From Actinomyces ruminicola (GTDB taxonomy: Bacteria; Actinomycetota; Actinomycetes; Actinomycetales; Actinomycetaceae), in NCBI RefSeq assembly GCF_900103885.1, contig NZ_FNIM01000006.1, positions 84,861 through 148,860 of the forward strand: a stretch of DNA of 64,000 nucleotides, written 5' to 3'. This document shows positions 8,541 through 18,994 of the stretch, one piece after another; positions within the stretch are counted from its first letter, which is position 1; the number at the start of each line of letters is the position of its first letter. The position numbers and the translations under genes are program-made. The notes below the pieces were generated by a model. It searched no databases and had not been told where the DNA came from. It saw nothing but the letters and a program-made list of their open reading frames with translations.

Positions 8541-9560
8541 GTGCCCGACGCCGTCGCCCCCGAGGGTCGCCGCCTGCTGCGCGTGGAGGCCCGCAACGCC
8601 GAGACGCCGATCGAGGCCAAGCCGGACTGGTTGCGCACCCGCGCGGTGGTGACCGAGACCTACCAGGACGTGCGCGACCTGGTGCGCGCCCACGGCCTGC
8701 ACACGGTGTGCGCCGAGGCCAACTGCCCCAACGTCTACGAGTGCTGGAACGACCGCGAGGCCTCTTTCCTGGTGGGTGGGAGCCTGTGCACCCGGCGCTG
8801 CGACTTCTGCAATATCGCCACGGGCCGCCCCACCGAGTACGACGCCGGCGAGCCGGAGCGGGTGGCCGCCTCGATCGCGGAGATGCGGCTGCGGTACGCC
8901 ACCGTGACCGGGGTGTGCCGCGACGACCTGCCCGACGGCGGCGCCTGGCTCTACGCCGAGACGGCCCGGCAGGTGCACGCCCGGGTGCCCGGCTGCGGCA
9001 TCGAGCTGCTGGTGCCCGACTTCCGGGGCCGGGAGGAGTCCCTACAGGAGGTGTTCTCATCCCGCCCGGAGGTGTTCGCCCACAACCTGGAGACCGTGCC
9101 CCGCATCTTCAGGCGCATCCGGCCCGCCTTCTCCTACGAGCGCAGCCTGGAGGTGCTCTCCCGCGCCTCGCAGGCCGGGCTGCTGACCAAGTCCAACCTG
9201 ATCCTGGGGATGGGCGAGACCCGGGCGGAGATCGAGCAGGCGATCGCAGACCTGGTGTCCGCGGGCGTAAACATCCTCACGATCACCCAGTACCTGCGGC
9301 CCTCCAAGCTGCATCACCCGATCGACCGGTGGGTCAAGCCGCAGGAGTTCGTCGAGCTGGCGGGTCTGGCCGAGGAGATGGGGATCGCCGCGGCCATGAG
9401 CGGCCCCATGGTGCGCTCCTCATACCGCTCCGGCCTGCTGTGGGCGCGCGCGATGCGCGCCGCGGGCAGGCAGATTCCCGAGAACATGCTTGACCTGGCC
9501 GAGCCGGGCACCGCCCGGCAGGAGGCCTCCGCCCTGCTGGCCGACCGCACCGCCTCCTGA
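8541..9560 (+). CDS. lipA: Lipoyl synthase (radical SAM)
   Basis: LipA inserts two sulfurs into the protein-bound octanoyl group. It carries both expected iron-sulfur cluster motifs: the auxiliary cluster Cys57, Cys62 and Cys68 ([12 protein letters not shown]), and the radical SAM CX3CX2C Cys83, Cys87 and Cys90 (CTRRCDFC). The C-terminal RSSYRSG that supplies the auxiliary-cluster serine ligand is present. The GTG at 8541 is chosen over the ATG at 8514 because GGGAGG lies seven bases before it; it gives 339 residues, the usual length. One small oddity is TGVCRDDL where the family commonly has TGVARDDL. Confidence 0.95.
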   Translation: MPDAVAPEGRRLLRVEARNAETPIEAKPDWLRTRAVVTETYQDVRDLVRAHGLHTVCAEANCPNVYECWNDREASFLVGGSLCTRRCDFCNIATGRPTEYDAGEPERVAASIAEMRLRYATVTGVCRDDLPDGGAWLYAETARQVHARVPGCGIELLVPDFRGREESLQEVFSSRPEVFAHNLETVPRIFRRIRPAFSYERSLEVLSRASQAGLLTKSNLILGMGETRAEIEQAIADLVSAGVNILTITQYLRPSKLHHPIDRWVKPQEFVELAGLAEEMGIAAAMSGPMVRSSYRSGLLWARAMRAAGRQIPENMLDLAEPGTARQEASALLADRTAS

Positions 9561-9589
9561 GGCCGCCGCCGTCGGCTAGAGTTGTCGGT

Positions 9590-10312
9590 GTGAGCACAGC
9601 CCAGAGCGCCAAGCCGAAGAAGAAGCGGCGCCTCGCACAGGTCGCCCAGAACATCAAGGACTCCTACACGATCTCGCGGCGCAGTTATCCGTGGATCGGT
9701 TGGGCCCTGCTCGGCATCCTCGTGGTGCTGCTGGCGGTGGCCGGCGTACTGGCGGCCGTCACCAGTCAGGCCCTGTGGTACTGGCTGCTCATGGCGTTGG
9801 TATTCGCGCTCATGGTGGACATGATCGTCCTCTCCCTGGCCACGCGGCGCGCCTCCTACATGCAGATCGAGGGCCATCCCGGCGCGGTCAAGGCCGTGCT
9901 TGATCAGGCCGGTCGCGGCTGGTACGTGGAGGAGCAGCCGGTCGCCTTCAGCCCGAAGGGGCAGGACTTCGTGTGGCGCCTGGTGGGCCGCCCGGGTGTG
10001 GTCCTGGTTGCCGAGGGCTCCCCCGGCCGCACCCAGCACCTGATCGAGGAGGAGAAGAAGGTGCTGCGGCGCATCCTGTCCACGGTGCCGGTGCACGTCA
10101 TCAGCGTGGGCACCGCGGAGGGGCAGACGCGGCTGATTCACCTGGAGCGGACCCTGCGGCGGCTGCCCACCAAGCCCACCAAGCTGACCAACACGGAGAT
10201 CGACCGGGTGTCCAAGCGCCTGTCCTCCCTGTCCTCCAAGGGCCTGCCGATCCCCAAGTACATGGACCCGAACAGCATCCGCCCCGACCGCCGCGCCATC
10301 CGCGGCCGCTGA
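9590..10312 (+). CDS. DUF4191 membrane protein
   Basis: This 240-residue actinobacterial protein has a basic N-terminus and two adjacent transmembrane segments at about residues 35-60 and 63-85. A long soluble C-terminal domain ends in a basic tail. The family commonly lies downstream of lipA in actinobacteria and has no established function. The GTG start is seven bases after a TAGAGT box at 9577-9582, so the gene may have its own leaderless promoter despite the 29-base gap from lipA. Confidence 0.85.
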   Translation: MSTAQSAKPKKKRRLAQVAQNIKDSYTISRRSYPWIGWALLGILVVLLAVAGVLAAVTSQALWYWLLMALVFALMVDMIVLSLATRRASYMQIEGHPGAVKAVLDQAGRGWYVEEQPVAFSPKGQDFVWRLVGRPGVVLVAEGSPGRTQHLIEEEKKVLRRILSTVPVHVISVGTAEGQTRLIHLERTLRRLPTKPTKLTNTEIDRVSKRLSSLSSKGLPIPKYMDPNSIRPDRRAIRGR

Positions 10313-10341
10313 TTCCGGCAGCCGCGCCCCGCAGCGCCGGC

Positions 10342-10379
10342 GAAACACTGCGGACACATTTGCGGCACGCCGACGACAC
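10342..10379 (+). promoter_or_regulatory. GlnR-box-like array upstream of glnA
   Basis: Four pentamers, GAAAC (10342), GACAC (10353), GGCAC (10364) and GACAC (10375), are each separated by exactly six bases. Actinobacterial GlnR sites have alternating GTnAC and GAAAC boxes with this 11-base period. The array lies just upstream of a TAGCCT -10 box at 10390-10395. GlnR binding is inference, since the GTnAC boxes here are GACAC or GGCAC-like. Confidence 0.5.
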
Positions 10380-10447
10380 TCCGTCGTCCTAGCCTGCGTT
10401 GGCCCTAGGCATGCACACCAGTCTCACAACCCCGTTGGAGGAACTTC

Positions 10448-11872
10448 ATGTTCAGTGACGCTTCGGAAGCGCTGGCCTACATCGAGAGGGAAGGGGTGCA
10501 GCTGGTCGACGTGCGCTTCTGCGACCTGCCCGGCGTCATGCAGCACTTCACCATCCCGGTAGCCGCCTTCAAGGACGAGGCGCTCACCGAGGGCCTCATG
10601 TTCGACGGCTCCTCCATCCGCGGCTTCACCGCCATCCACGAGTCGGACATGAAGCTCATCCCGGATGTCACCACCGCCTTCCTGGACCCCTTCCGCGAGC
10701 AGCGCACGCTGGTGATCAACTTCTCGATCGTGGACCCCTTCACCGATGAGGTCTACTCCCGCGACCCCCGCTCGATCGCCGCCAAGGCTGAGGACTACCT
10801 GCGCTCCACCGGCATCGCGGACACCTGCTACATCGGCGCCGAGGCCGAGTTCTACCTGTTCGACTCCATCCAGTACGAGACCACGCCGGCCTCCACCCGC
10901 TACCTGATCGACTCCGCGGAGGCCGCCTGGAACACCGGCCGCGACGAGCCGGGCGGCAACAAGGGCTACAAGACCGCTTTCAAGGGCGGCTACTTCCCCG
11001 TCTCCCCCAACGACCAGATGGCCGACCTGCGCGACCGCGTGGTGCGCACCTGCATCGAGGCCGGGCTCGACATCGAGCGCGCCCACCACGAGGTGGGCAC
11101 CGCCGGGCAGCAGGAGATCAACTACCGCTTCGCCTCGCTGCTTGCGGCCGCCGACGACATGATGAAGTTCAAATACATCGTCAAGAACGAGGCCTGGCGC
11201 AACGGCAAGACCGCCACCTTCATGCCCAAGCCGATCTTCGGCGACAACGGCTCGGGCATGCACACCCACCACTCCCTGTGGAAGGACGGCAAGCCGCTGT
11301 TCTTCGACGAGCGCGGCTACGGGCAGCTGTCCGATCTGGCCCGCTGGTACATCGGCGGCATCCTGCGCCACGCCCCCAGCCTGCTGGCCTTCACCAACCC
11401 GTCGGTCAACTCCTTCCACCGGCTGGTGCCCGGCTTCGAGGCCCCCGTGAACCTGGTGTACTCGGCGCGCAACCGCTCCGCCTGCATCCGCATCCCGGTT
11501 ACAGGCTCCTCCCCCAAGGCCAAGCGCATCGAGTACCGCGTGCCCGACCCGTCGGCGAACCCCTACCTGGCCTTCGCGGCCACGCTGATGGCCGGCATCG
11601 ACGGCATCCGCAACCGGATCGAGCCGCGCGAGCCCGTGGACAAGGACCTGTACGAGCTGGAGCCCGAGGACTACCACGACATCGAGAAGCTGCCGGCCAC
11701 CCTGGACGACGCCCTGGAGGCGCTCGAGGCCGACCATGACTACCTGACCGCGGGCGACGTGTTCACCCCGGACCTGATCGAGACCTGGGTGGAATACAAG
11801 CGCACCAACGAGATCGCACCCATGCGGCAGCGGCCGCACCCGTATGAGTTCGAGCTCTACTACGACCTGTAA
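10448..11872 (+). CDS. glnA: Glutamine synthetase type I
   Basis: This 474-residue dodecameric enzyme forms glutamine from glutamate, ammonia and ATP. It shows the beta-grasp [11 protein letters not shown], the [13 protein letters not shown]/metal segment, and the NPYLAFAA region. The adenylylation-site tyrosine is retained at Tyr402 in KDLYELEPE, which makes it a GlnE target. The GlnE gene lies on the opposite strand at 15439-18987. The ATG follows GGAGG by about six bases. A GlnR-box-like array sits immediately upstream. Confidence 0.97.
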   Translation: MFSDASEALAYIEREGVQLVDVRFCDLPGVMQHFTIPVAAFKDEALTEGLMFDGSSIRGFTAIHESDMKLIPDVTTAFLDPFREQRTLVINFSIVDPFTDEVYSRDPRSIAAKAEDYLRSTGIADTCYIGAEAEFYLFDSIQYETTPASTRYLIDSAEAAWNTGRDEPGGNKGYKTAFKGGYFPVSPNDQMADLRDRVVRTCIEAGLDIERAHHEVGTAGQQEINYRFASLLAAADDMMKFKYIVKNEAWRNGKTATFMPKPIFGDNGSGMHTHHSLWKDGKPLFFDERGYGQLSDLARWYIGGILRHAPSLLAFTNPSVNSFHRLVPGFEAPVNLVYSARNRSACIRIPVTGSSPKAKRIEYRVPDPSANPYLAFAATLMAGIDGIRNRIEPREPVDKDLYELEPEDYHDIEKLPATLDDALEALEADHDYLTAGDVFTPDLIETWVEYKRTNEIAPMRQRPHPYEFELYYDL

Positions 11873-11971
11873 GCCGGCTCTCATCCGGGTACGCCCACAG
11901 CCATTTGCATATCTATGCTCCAATGTGGATATTCTGACGGCCGTTCTTGTCATCAACCAGAAGGAGCCGCG

Positions 11972-12919
11972 ATGGCATCCGCCCGCACGTTCAGCGCTCG
12001 GCTCTCCGGAGGGCTGCGCCTGGCGCTCTCGCTGACGCTGCCGCTGGCGGCCTGCACGAATGCCGCCGACTGGAAGGCCACCCGGGAGGGCGGCGAGGCC
12101 GCCTTCACCGGCTATGACACCTCCGGCATCCAGGCGCAGGAGGACATCATCGCCATGCTCCCCGAGGGTGCCCTGGCCGACGGCGTGCTCGACATCGGCG
12201 CCTCCACCGACTACGCCCCCGCGGAGTTCCTGGACACCGACGGCACCGCCATCGGCTACGACGTCGACCTGACCAAGGCCATCGCCGCCGTGCTCGGCGT
12301 GGAGTCGACCACGCACACCGCGGAGTTCGACTCCATCATCGCCGCCATCGGCTCGAAGTACGACGCCGGCGTCTCCTCCTTCACCGTCACCGCCGAGCGG
12401 GAGGCGGCGATGGACATGATCGCCTACATCAACGTGGGCTCCCGCTTCAACGTGGTGGCCGGCAACCCGGAGGGGGTAGACCCCTCCGACCATCTGAACC
12501 TGTGCGGGCTGACCATCGGTGTGCAGACGGGCACCGCCCAGGAGGAGGCCATGAACGCCGACTCCGCCGCCTGCACCGCGGCGGGCCTGCCCGCCATCTC
12601 GGTGCGCTCCTACTCCTCGCAGTCCGAGGCCACCACGGGCCTGATCGGGCACGTGGTCGACGCCGTCTACTCCGACTCCACGGTGGCCGGATACGCCGTC
12701 GAGCTGACCGACGGGGCCGTGGAGACGGTGGGCGAGATCGAGGACGCCCTCCCCCAGGCCATCGTCCTGACCAAGGACGATCCGCAGTTCAACGCCGCGA
12801 TCCAGGCCGCCGTCCAGTACCTCATGGACTCCGGCATCTGGGAGGAGATCCTGGATGCGTGGGGCATTGAGGACGCCGCGCTCACCACCGCCGAGCTGAA
12901 CCCGAACGTGGAGCAGTGA
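11972..12919 (+). CDS. Amino acid ABC transporter substrate-binding lipoprotein
   Basis: This 315-residue SBP_bac_3-type extracytoplasmic binding protein has a short signal peptide with lipobox LAAC, so Cys28 is the lipidated residue. The core starts with the typical GVLDIGASTDYAPAEFLD and GYDVDLTKAIAAVLG. The ATG has AAGGAG six bases upstream. The permease gene overlaps its stop by four bases and the ATPase gene overlaps the permease, giving a three-gene import operon. Position right after glnA suggests uptake of glutamine, glutamate or another nitrogen-rich amino acid, but the substrate cannot be read from the sequence. Confidence 0.92.
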   Translation: MASARTFSARLSGGLRLALSLTLPLAACTNAADWKATREGGEAAFTGYDTSGIQAQEDIIAMLPEGALADGVLDIGASTDYAPAEFLDTDGTAIGYDVDLTKAIAAVLGVESTTHTAEFDSIIAAIGSKYDAGVSSFTVTAEREAAMDMIAYINVGSRFNVVAGNPEGVDPSDHLNLCGLTIGVQTGTAQEEAMNADSAACTAAGLPAISVRSYSSQSEATTGLIGHVVDAVYSDSTVAGYAVELTDGAVETVGEIEDALPQAIVLTKDDPQFNAAIQAAVQYLMDSGIWEEILDAWGIEDAALTTAELNPNVEQ

Positions 12920-13908
12920 ATATGACCCCGACACCCCATTCCGCTGCGGCCGCCTCCGCACAGGCCCCCGACCAGCCGGTGCAGCTGAACCGCGTCAAGC
13001 CGGTCCCCCGGCCGGGCACCTGGATCAGCGCCACCGTCGTCGCCGTGCTCGGCGCGATGCTCGTCCATGCACTGTTCACCAATGAGAAGTTCCACTGGGG
13101 CACCGTCTGGTTCTTTTTCCGCGAGGTGCACGTGGTGCGCGCGGTCGGCTGGACGCTGCTGCTTACCTTCCTGGCGATGCTGATCGGCATCGTGCTGGCG
13201 GTGACGACGGCGGTGATGCGCCAGTCCTCCAACCCGGTGCTGCGCTGGGTGTCGCTGTCCTACCTGTGGTTCTTCCGGGGCACTCCGATCTACACCCAGC
13301 TGGTGTTCTGGGGGGCGCTGTCGGCGCTGTACCAGTACCTGAGCCTGGGCATCCCCTTCGGGCCGGAGCTGCTGACCTTCCGCACCACCACGGTGTTCAC
13401 CCCCTTTGTGGCCGCCGTGCTGGGGCTGGGCATCAACGAGGGCGCCTACCTGTCCGAGATCGTCCGCTCCGGCCTGGCCAGCGTGGACCCCGGGCAGACC
13501 GAGGCGGCCGGCGCCCTGGGCATGAGCAAGGGGCAGATCCTGCGGCGCATCGTGCTGCCGCAGGCCATGCGGGTGATCGTGCCGCCCACCGGCAATGAGA
13601 CGATCTCCATGCTGAAGACCACCTCCCTGGTGCTGGCGGTGCCCTTCACCCTGGACCTGACCTTCGTCACCAACTCCTACGCCTCCTACACCTACCAGAC
13701 CATCCCGCTGCTGATCGTGGCGGCACTGTGGTACATCATCATCACCTCGATCCTGATGGTGGGGCAGCACTTCATTGAGCGCTACTACGGCCGCGGCTTC
13801 GACGGCTCCACCAAGGCCGGTGGCAGGCGGGGCATGTCCGCGCGCCAGCAGGCGATCCTCGACTCCCACACCACTAAGGAAACGCCCTTCCTGGAGGTCA
13901 CCCCGTGA
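12916..13908 (+). CDS. Amino acid ABC transporter permease
   Basis: This is a 330-residue HisM/GlnP-type permease. Five or six transmembrane segments span about residues 35-280. The conserved cytoplasmic EAA loop is [20 protein letters not shown] near residues 196-215, the docking site for the ATPase. The GTG start overlaps the binding-protein stop codon (GTGA), which indicates translational coupling. A single permease gene implies a homodimeric membrane channel. The N-terminal 35 or so residues are a soluble extension. Confidence 0.92.
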   Translation: MNMTPTPHSAAAASAQAPDQPVQLNRVKPVPRPGTWISATVVAVLGAMLVHALFTNEKFHWGTVWFFFREVHVVRAVGWTLLLTFLAMLIGIVLAVTTAVMRQSSNPVLRWVSLSYLWFFRGTPIYTQLVFWGALSALYQYLSLGIPFGPELLTFRTTTVFTPFVAAVLGLGINEGAYLSEIVRSGLASVDPGQTEAAGALGMSKGQILRRIVLPQAMRVIVPPTGNETISMLKTTSLVLAVPFTLDLTFVTNSYASYTYQTIPLLIVAALWYIIITSILMVGQHFIERYYGRGFDGSTKAGGRRGMSARQQAILDSHTTKETPFLEVTP

Positions 13909-14720
13909 GCGCATCGAACGCAACTCCGGCCACGTCCGAGTCGGCCGTGCCCAAGGTCCGCATCGCCGGGCTGCACAAGTTCTTCGGGGAGCTGCACGTC
14001 CTGAAGGGCATCGACCTGACGGTCCAGCCCGGCTCCGTGACCGTGCTGGTGGGCCCCTCCGGCTCCGGCAAGTCGACGCTGCTGCGCTGCATCAACGAGC
14101 TGGAGACCATCGACGCCGGCCGTGTGTGGGTGGACGGCGAGCTGATCGGCATGCGGGAGGTGCAGCGCCCCGACGGCACCGTGCAGCTGCACGCCCTGAC
14201 GGACAAGCAGCGCGCCGCCCAGCGCTCCAAGATCGGCATGGTCTTCCAACGCTTCAACCTGTTCCCCCACATGACGGCCCTGGGCAACGTCATCGAGGCG
14301 CCCATCCACGTGCGCCGCATGGACAAGCAGCAGGCGCGGGCGCGCGGCGTTGAGCTGCTGGAGCGGGTGGGGCTGGGCGACCGGCTGGACCACTACCCCT
14401 CGCAGCTGTCCGGCGGGCAGCAGCAGCGGGTGGCGATCGCCCGGGCGCTCGCCATGGACCCGGAGCTGATGCTCTTCGACGAGCCCACCTCCGCCCTGGA
14501 CCCCGAGCTGGTGGGCGAGGTGCTGCAGGTGATGCAGGACCTGGCCGCCGACGGCATGACCATGGTGGTGGTCACCCACGAGATGGGCTTCGCCCGGGAG
14601 GTCGGGGACCAGCTGATCTTCATGGACGGCGGACTGGTGTGCGAGTCCGGCGACCCGGTTCAGGTGCTGGACCACCCCACCCAGGAGCGCACCCAGGCCT
14701 TCCTCGCGTCCGTGCTGTAA
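13905..14720 (+). CDS. Amino acid ABC transporter ATP-binding protein
   Basis: This 271-residue ATPase is of the GlnQ/HisP class. It has Walker [10 protein letters not shown], the Q-loop region [18 protein letters not shown], signature [15 protein letters not shown] and Walker [15 protein letters not shown]. The GTG start overlaps the permease stop by four bases. A short insertion around residues 83-95 ([15 protein letters not shown]) separates the first strands from the Q-loop, as in several actinobacterial homologues. It energises import by the preceding two proteins. Confidence 0.95.
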   Translation: MSASNATPATSESAVPKVRIAGLHKFFGELHVLKGIDLTVQPGSVTVLVGPSGSGKSTLLRCINELETIDAGRVWVDGELIGMREVQRPDGTVQLHALTDKQRAAQRSKIGMVFQRFNLFPHMTALGNVIEAPIHVRRMDKQQARARGVELLERVGLGDRLDHYPSQLSGGQQQRVAIARALAMDPELMLFDEPTSALDPELVGEVLQVMQDLAADGMTMVVVTHEMGFAREVGDQLIFMDGGLVCESGDPVQVLDHPTQERTQAFLASVL

Positions 14721-14735
14721 GCCCCGTCCACCCGA

Positions 14736-15386
14736 CTACCGCAAGACGTCGGCCCGCCAGGTGCCCTCGTCCCAGTCGACCAGGCGCCAGCCGGAATCCG
14801 GGTCGCCCTCCACCACGCTGACGGCGGTGTTCCGCATGGGGTGGTTGGCGATCCAGGCCGGGTCCGCGCCCCCGGCTGCGGCCGCCGCCAGCGCCACCCA
14901 CAGCCGCAGGATGGTGCCGTGAGCCACCAGCAGCGCGGTACCGCCGGTGCGAGTGGAGTTGTAGATCTCCTCCACCACGGCATTGAAGCGGGCGAAGGTG
15001 TCCGCGCCGTCCTCGGGGCTGCCGGGGATGCGCGCCGCCGTGCGGCCAACCATCCAGGAGCGGGTGGTGTCCGTGTAGCAGGCCACCGAGCGCACGTCGG
15101 TGTTCATCTCCATGTCCCCGGCCAGCACCTCCCGCAGGCCGGGGCGGATGCGGGCTGCCAGGCCCGTGGCCCGCTCAATCGGCGCGATCGTCTCCCGGGC
15201 CCGCTGGATCGGGGACACCCACAGCGAGGAGATGGCATCCAGGTCCCCACTCGCCTCCAGGCGGGCGGGCAGCAGGGAGGCCTGCTCCACGCCGACGGCG
15301 TCGAGCGAGTTACCGGGGAATGCGGTGTCCAGGGCGCCGGCGACATTCGCGATGGTGCGGCCGTGGCGAATGAGGAGAAGCTTCAC
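14736..15386 (-). CDS. Histidine phosphatase family protein
   Basis: This 216-residue member of the phosphoglycerate mutase-like superfamily starts with LLLIRHGRTIANVAGALD. The RHG motif supplies the catalytic histidine. A second histidine lies in VAHGTILRLW near residue 150, and an acidic residue in the REVLAGDME region completes the usual active site. The substrate cannot be predicted. The GTG start lies six or seven bases after a possible -10 box (CAGGAT). It converges with the ABC operon and runs in the same direction as glnE. Confidence 0.85.
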   Translation of the reverse strand: MKLLLIRHGRTIANVAGALDTAFPGNSLDAVGVEQASLLPARLEASGDLDAISSLWVSPIQRARETIAPIERATGLAARIRPGLREVLAGDMEMNTDVRSVACYTDTTRSWMVGRTAARIPGSPEDGADTFARFNAVVEEIYNSTRTGGTALLVAHGTILRLWVALAAAAAGGADPAWIANHPMRNTAVSVVEGDPDSGWRLVDWDEGTWRADVLR

Positions 15387-15438
15387 GGCGCCTATCCTGC
15401 CAGGCGCACCGACCGCTCCGCGACGTCCTGCAGGGACT

Positions 15439-18400
15439 TTAGGACCACGGGTAGGGGCCGGCGCCGCGAGGCCTACTCCCCCGGCGCGCCCCGTTGGCGC
15501 CGCCGGACGGCTCGCGCCTGGTTCCCGCCCGCGCGTTCTGCGGCGGACGGGAGGACGCCGCCCCTGTACGTGCGGGGGCGGCCGGGCGGGCCGGGGCGGC
15601 GTCCCCGAACACTACGTGCTCGACCACACGCCGGGCGTGCCTGGCGGTGCGCCGGTAGACATCCTCCAGGTCCCGCTCGCTGCCCGCCGGGATGCCCAGC
15701 AGCCGCGCGACCAGCCGGATCTCCCGCTGATCGGTGGGCAGCACCTGCACCCGTTCCCCGCCCTCGCGGCCGGTGCCCAGCACGGTGGCGGCGCGCACCC
15801 GGGAGGCCAGCACCCAGGCGGCGGTGAGCTTGCCGGCGTCGTCCACCCCGAGCAGGCCCGCCTGCGCGGCCGCAGCCAGTGCCTCCAAAGTCGAGGTGGT
15901 GCGCAGTCCCGGCACCCGCGCAGCCCGGGTCAGCTGGAGGATCTGCGCGGACCACTCCACGTCGGACAGGCCGCCTGGCCCGAGCTTGACGTGCCGACTC
16001 GGGTCTGCGCCCCGGGGCAGCCGCTCGGCCTCCATCCGGGCCTTGAGCCGCCGGATCTCCCTCAGCCCGGCGTCGTCCAGCCCCTCCGGGCTCCACCGCA
16101 GCGGACTGATCAGCTCCTCGAAGCGCTCCCCGAGTCCCCGGTCGCCGGCGCAGGCGCGGGCGCGCAACAGGGCCTGCCGCTCCCACACCGATCCCCAGCG
16201 CTGGTAGTACTCCGCATAGGAATCCAGGCTCCGGCTGACCGGCCCCTGCCGCCCCTCCGGGCGCAGCCCGGTGTCCACCACCAGCGGGTGCGGGCGGGCC
16301 TGTCCCATCAGCCGGGTAACCCATTTGGCGACCGCCTCCGCCTCCGCGGCCGCCCCGTCGGGATTGGCGCCCGGGAGCGGCTCATGCACGAACAGCACGT
16401 CGGCGTCGGAGGTGTAGGTGATCTCGCGCCCACCCAGCCGGCCCATGGCGATGATGGCGTGACGGGCGGTGGCGGCGGGCCAGGTACCGTCCTCATCCGG
16501 TCCTGCAGCAACCGCGTCCCGCCCGTCCCGCTGCGCAACCACCAGGCCAGTAGCCACAGTCAGGGCCGCCCCCAGGACGGCGTCGGTGGCGTCCCCGAGT
16601 ATCCGGGCAGTGCGGCCGGGGTCGACGCCGTCGAGGGAGTCGGCCAGGGCGGCGCGGATGAGTTCACGGGTGCGCACGCTCATCACCGCACGGATGGCCT
16701 CTGTGGCCTGCTGCTCCAGGCCGGCGGTGTCGGTGGCGGTGAAGGCGCGGCGGCGCAGCACCCGTTCGGTCTCGGCACAAATGGCGCCGGCCGGGCGGGC
16801 GGCCAGCTCGGCGTCGTCGTCGAGCCAGGCGATGGAGTCGGGGCGCTCGGCCAGGCGGTCGGTGGTCCAGCGGGCACCGGACAGCACCTGGCACAGGCGG
16901 CGGGCGGCCACGGGCGAGTCCCGCAGCATGGCCAGGTACCAGTGGGAGCCGCCAATGGACTCCGAAAGCCTGCGGAAGGACAGTAGACCGTTGTCGGGAT
17001 CGGGGCCCTGCCCGATCCAGCCGATGATCACCGGCAGCAGCTGGCGCTGAATGGCGGCGCGGCGGCTGACGCCCTCGGTGAGTGCCTGGATGTGGCGCAG
17101 GGCGCCGTCGGGGTCGAGGTAGCCGAAGGCGGCCAGGCGCTCCCGGGCGGCGGCCGGGGTGAGCGTCATCTCCTCGGTGGTGAGGCTGGCGGCGGCGCTC
17201 AGCAGCGGCCGGTAGTAGATCTCCTCGTGCAGGGCCCGCACGCGTCGGCGCACCGAGCTGAACAGCTTGCGCACCGCGGCGGGGTCCTTAAGCCGCCGCC
17301 GGTCTATGCCCCGACCGATGCAGCGCAGGTCGGCGGCGCTGGCCGGCAGGTCGTGAGTGCGGCGCATACGCAGCAATTGGGAGCGGTGCTCCAGCAGGCG
17401 CAGCATCCGGTAGCAGTCTCCGAGCTCGGCGGCATCGGAGCGCCCCACGTAGCCGCCCTCCGACAGCTGCGCGAGCGCGTCCAGGGTGCCGCGCACGCGC
17501 AGGCGCTCATCGGCGCGACCATGGACCAGCTGGAGCAGCTGCACGGTGAACTCCACGTCCCGCAGGCCTCCGGGGCCGAGCTTGATGCGCCGATCGTCAG
17601 GACCGGGCTGCGCGGACTCGACCTCGACCCGGCGGCGCATGGCCCGGGCGTCGTCGACGAAGTTCGCTCGTCGGCTGGCCGACCAGACCATGGGGGCGAC
17701 GCCGGCCTCGTAGGCGGCGCCGAGCTCCCGGTCACCGGCGCAGGCGCGGGCCTTGAGCAGCGCCTGGAACTCCCAGGAGGAGGCCCAGCGCTCGTAGTAG
17801 GCCAGGTGCGAGTCCAGGGTGCGCACCAGCGCCCCGTCCTTGCCCTCGGGGCGCAGCGCCGTGTCCAGCGGCCACAGGGGCGGCTCCGTCCCGCTGGTCG
17901 AGGTGGCCCGGGCGATCTCGGCGGCCAGCTGCGTGCCGATACGGACCATGCTCTCCTCGTCCACGGGTTCGGCCCCATCCCAGCGGGCAGGGCCGACGAC
18001 GTAGACGACGTCGACGTCGGAGATGTAGTTCAGCTCCCGGGCGCCGGCCTTGCCCATGGCGATGATCGCCATGGCCACGTGGTCGGCTCCGGGGCCGACC
18101 ACGGCGCGCGCGACGGTCAGTGCCGCCTCGAGGGCGGCGTCGGCAAGCGCGGTCATGCGCTGACCAACCACCGGCATATGGGCCAGCGGCGTGTCGGAGG
18201 CCAGGTCGTCGGCGACGACGGCGAGCAGCCTGCTGCGGTAGGCGATGCGCAGGGCGCTGATGGACCGCTCGGCGAGCTCCGCGGAGATCGGCGTCGGCAC
18301 CCCGTCCAGCACTGCGGTGACGGCGTCGGACAGGGCCATATCGGGCGGGGGCTGGCCGGAAGCGTCCCAGGCGTGCTCAGGGGCGAGGGAGTCCAGGTGC

Positions 18401-18987
18401 TCGGGGTGGGTGATCAGGAAGTCGCCGAGCGCCTGGGAGGCACCGAGCACCGCGAACAGGCGGGCACGGTGCGCAGCACGGGCTTCATCGGCCGTCCGGT
18501 CCTCAGAGTCCTCTCCGGCCTCGGGCTCCAGGCGCAGCAGCGCGCGGAGCGCGTACGCGGGGGCGCACACGCCGCTGGAACCGCCGTCGGAACCGGCGCC
18601 GCCACTAGCCTGGGCCGGCTCGGCTGCGGTGCCGGCGCCGATCACGGTGCAGGCCTCCGCCAGGCGGACAAGCGCGAGCAGGGCCAGGTCCGGGTCCGCG
18701 GTAGCGCCAAGCTCGTCCACGAGCCGTCCACGGGCCGGGTCGAGCCCTGGCAGCTCGCCCTGCGTGCCGGAGCCGGACGGGCTGGCCACCGGCGGCAGGA
18801 AAGGGGCCAGCGCCGGGTCGGTGAGCAGAGCGTAGGCGCGCTCTACCTCAGTGAACCCGGCCCAAAGCAGCCGGGCCCGGGTGCTGGGCCAGCGGCTGCG
18901 CCTGTTGAGGACGGGATCGCCGCCCGCTGGCCCCGCGGAGCTGCTCCCCGGGCCTCGCCCCGTCTCCCTCCCATGGTTGGTGGGCAT
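15439..18987 (-). CDS. glnE: Bifunctional glutamine synthetase adenylyltransferase/adenylyl-removing enzyme
   Basis: GlnE attaches AMP to, or removes it from, the adenylylation tyrosine of GlnA. The protein is about 1182 residues, longer than the usual 950-1000, partly from an acidic/Gly-rich insert near residues 120-180. Two nucleotidyltransferase domains are visible. The N-terminal one has YISDVDVVYV near residue 320 and the C-terminal one has YTSDADVLFV near residue 857. The start is ATG 18987 or the adjacent GTG 18990. It begins a few bases after the glnA2 stop, so the pair is an operon, an arrangement common in actinobacteria. Confidence 0.95.
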   Translation of the reverse strand: MPTNHGRETGRGPGSSSAGPAGGDPVLNRRSRWPSTRARLLWAGFTEVERAYALLTDPALAPFLPPVASPSGSGTQGELPGLDPARGRLVDELGATADPDLALLALVRLAEACTVIGAGTAAEPAQASGGAGSDGGSSGVCAPAYALRALLRLEPEAGEDSEDRTADEARAAHRARLFAVLGASQALGDFLITHPEHLDSLAPEHAWDASGQPPPDMALSDAVTAVLDGVPTPISAELAERSISALRIAYRSRLLAVVADDLASDTPLAHMPVVGQRMTALADAALEAALTVARAVVGPGADHVAMAIIAMGKAGARELNYISDVDVVYVVGPARWDGAEPVDEESMVRIGTQLAAEIARATSTSGTEPPLWPLDTALRPEGKDGALVRTLDSHLAYYERWASSWEFQALLKARACAGDRELGAAYEAGVAPMVWSASRRANFVDDARAMRRRVEVESAQPGPDDRRIKLGPGGLRDVEFTVQLLQLVHGRADERLRVRGTLDALAQLSEGGYVGRSDAAELGDCYRMLRLLEHRSQLLRMRRTHDLPASAADLRCIGRGIDRRRLKDPAAVRKLFSSVRRRVRALHEEIYYRPLLSAAASLTTEEMTLTPAAARERLAAFGYLDPDGALRHIQALTEGVSRRAAIQRQLLPVIIGWIGQGPDPDNGLLSFRRLSESIGGSHWYLAMLRDSPVAARRLCQVLSGARWTTDRLAERPDSIAWLDDDAELAARPAGAICAETERVLRRRAFTATDTAGLEQQATEAIRAVMSVRTRELIRAALADSLDGVDPGRTARILGDATDAVLGAALTVATGLVVAQRDGRDAVAAGPDEDGTWPAATARHAIIAMGRLGGREITYTSDADVLFVHEPLPGANPDGAAAEAEAVAKWVTRLMGQARPHPLVVDTGLRPEGRQGPVSRSLDSYAEYYQRWGSVWERQALLRARACAGDRGLGERFEELISPLRWSPEGLDDAGLREIRRLKARMEAERLPRGADPSRHVKLGPGGLSDVEWSAQILQLTRAARVPGLRTTSTLEALAAAAQAGLLGVDDAGKLTAAWVLASRVRAATVLGTGREGGERVQVLPTDQREIRLVARLLGIPAGSERDLEDVYRRTARHARRVVEHVVFGDAAPARPAAPARTGAASSRPPQNARAGTRREPSGGANGARRGSRPRGAGPYPWS

Positions 18988-18994
18988 CACGGCG

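Noticed and set aside
10424..12961. 845-codon minus-strand frame opposite glnA and the binding-protein gene
   Set aside because: It is the mirror of two clear genes in high-GC codon-biased DNA; its translation is low-complexity His/Gly/Val-rich.
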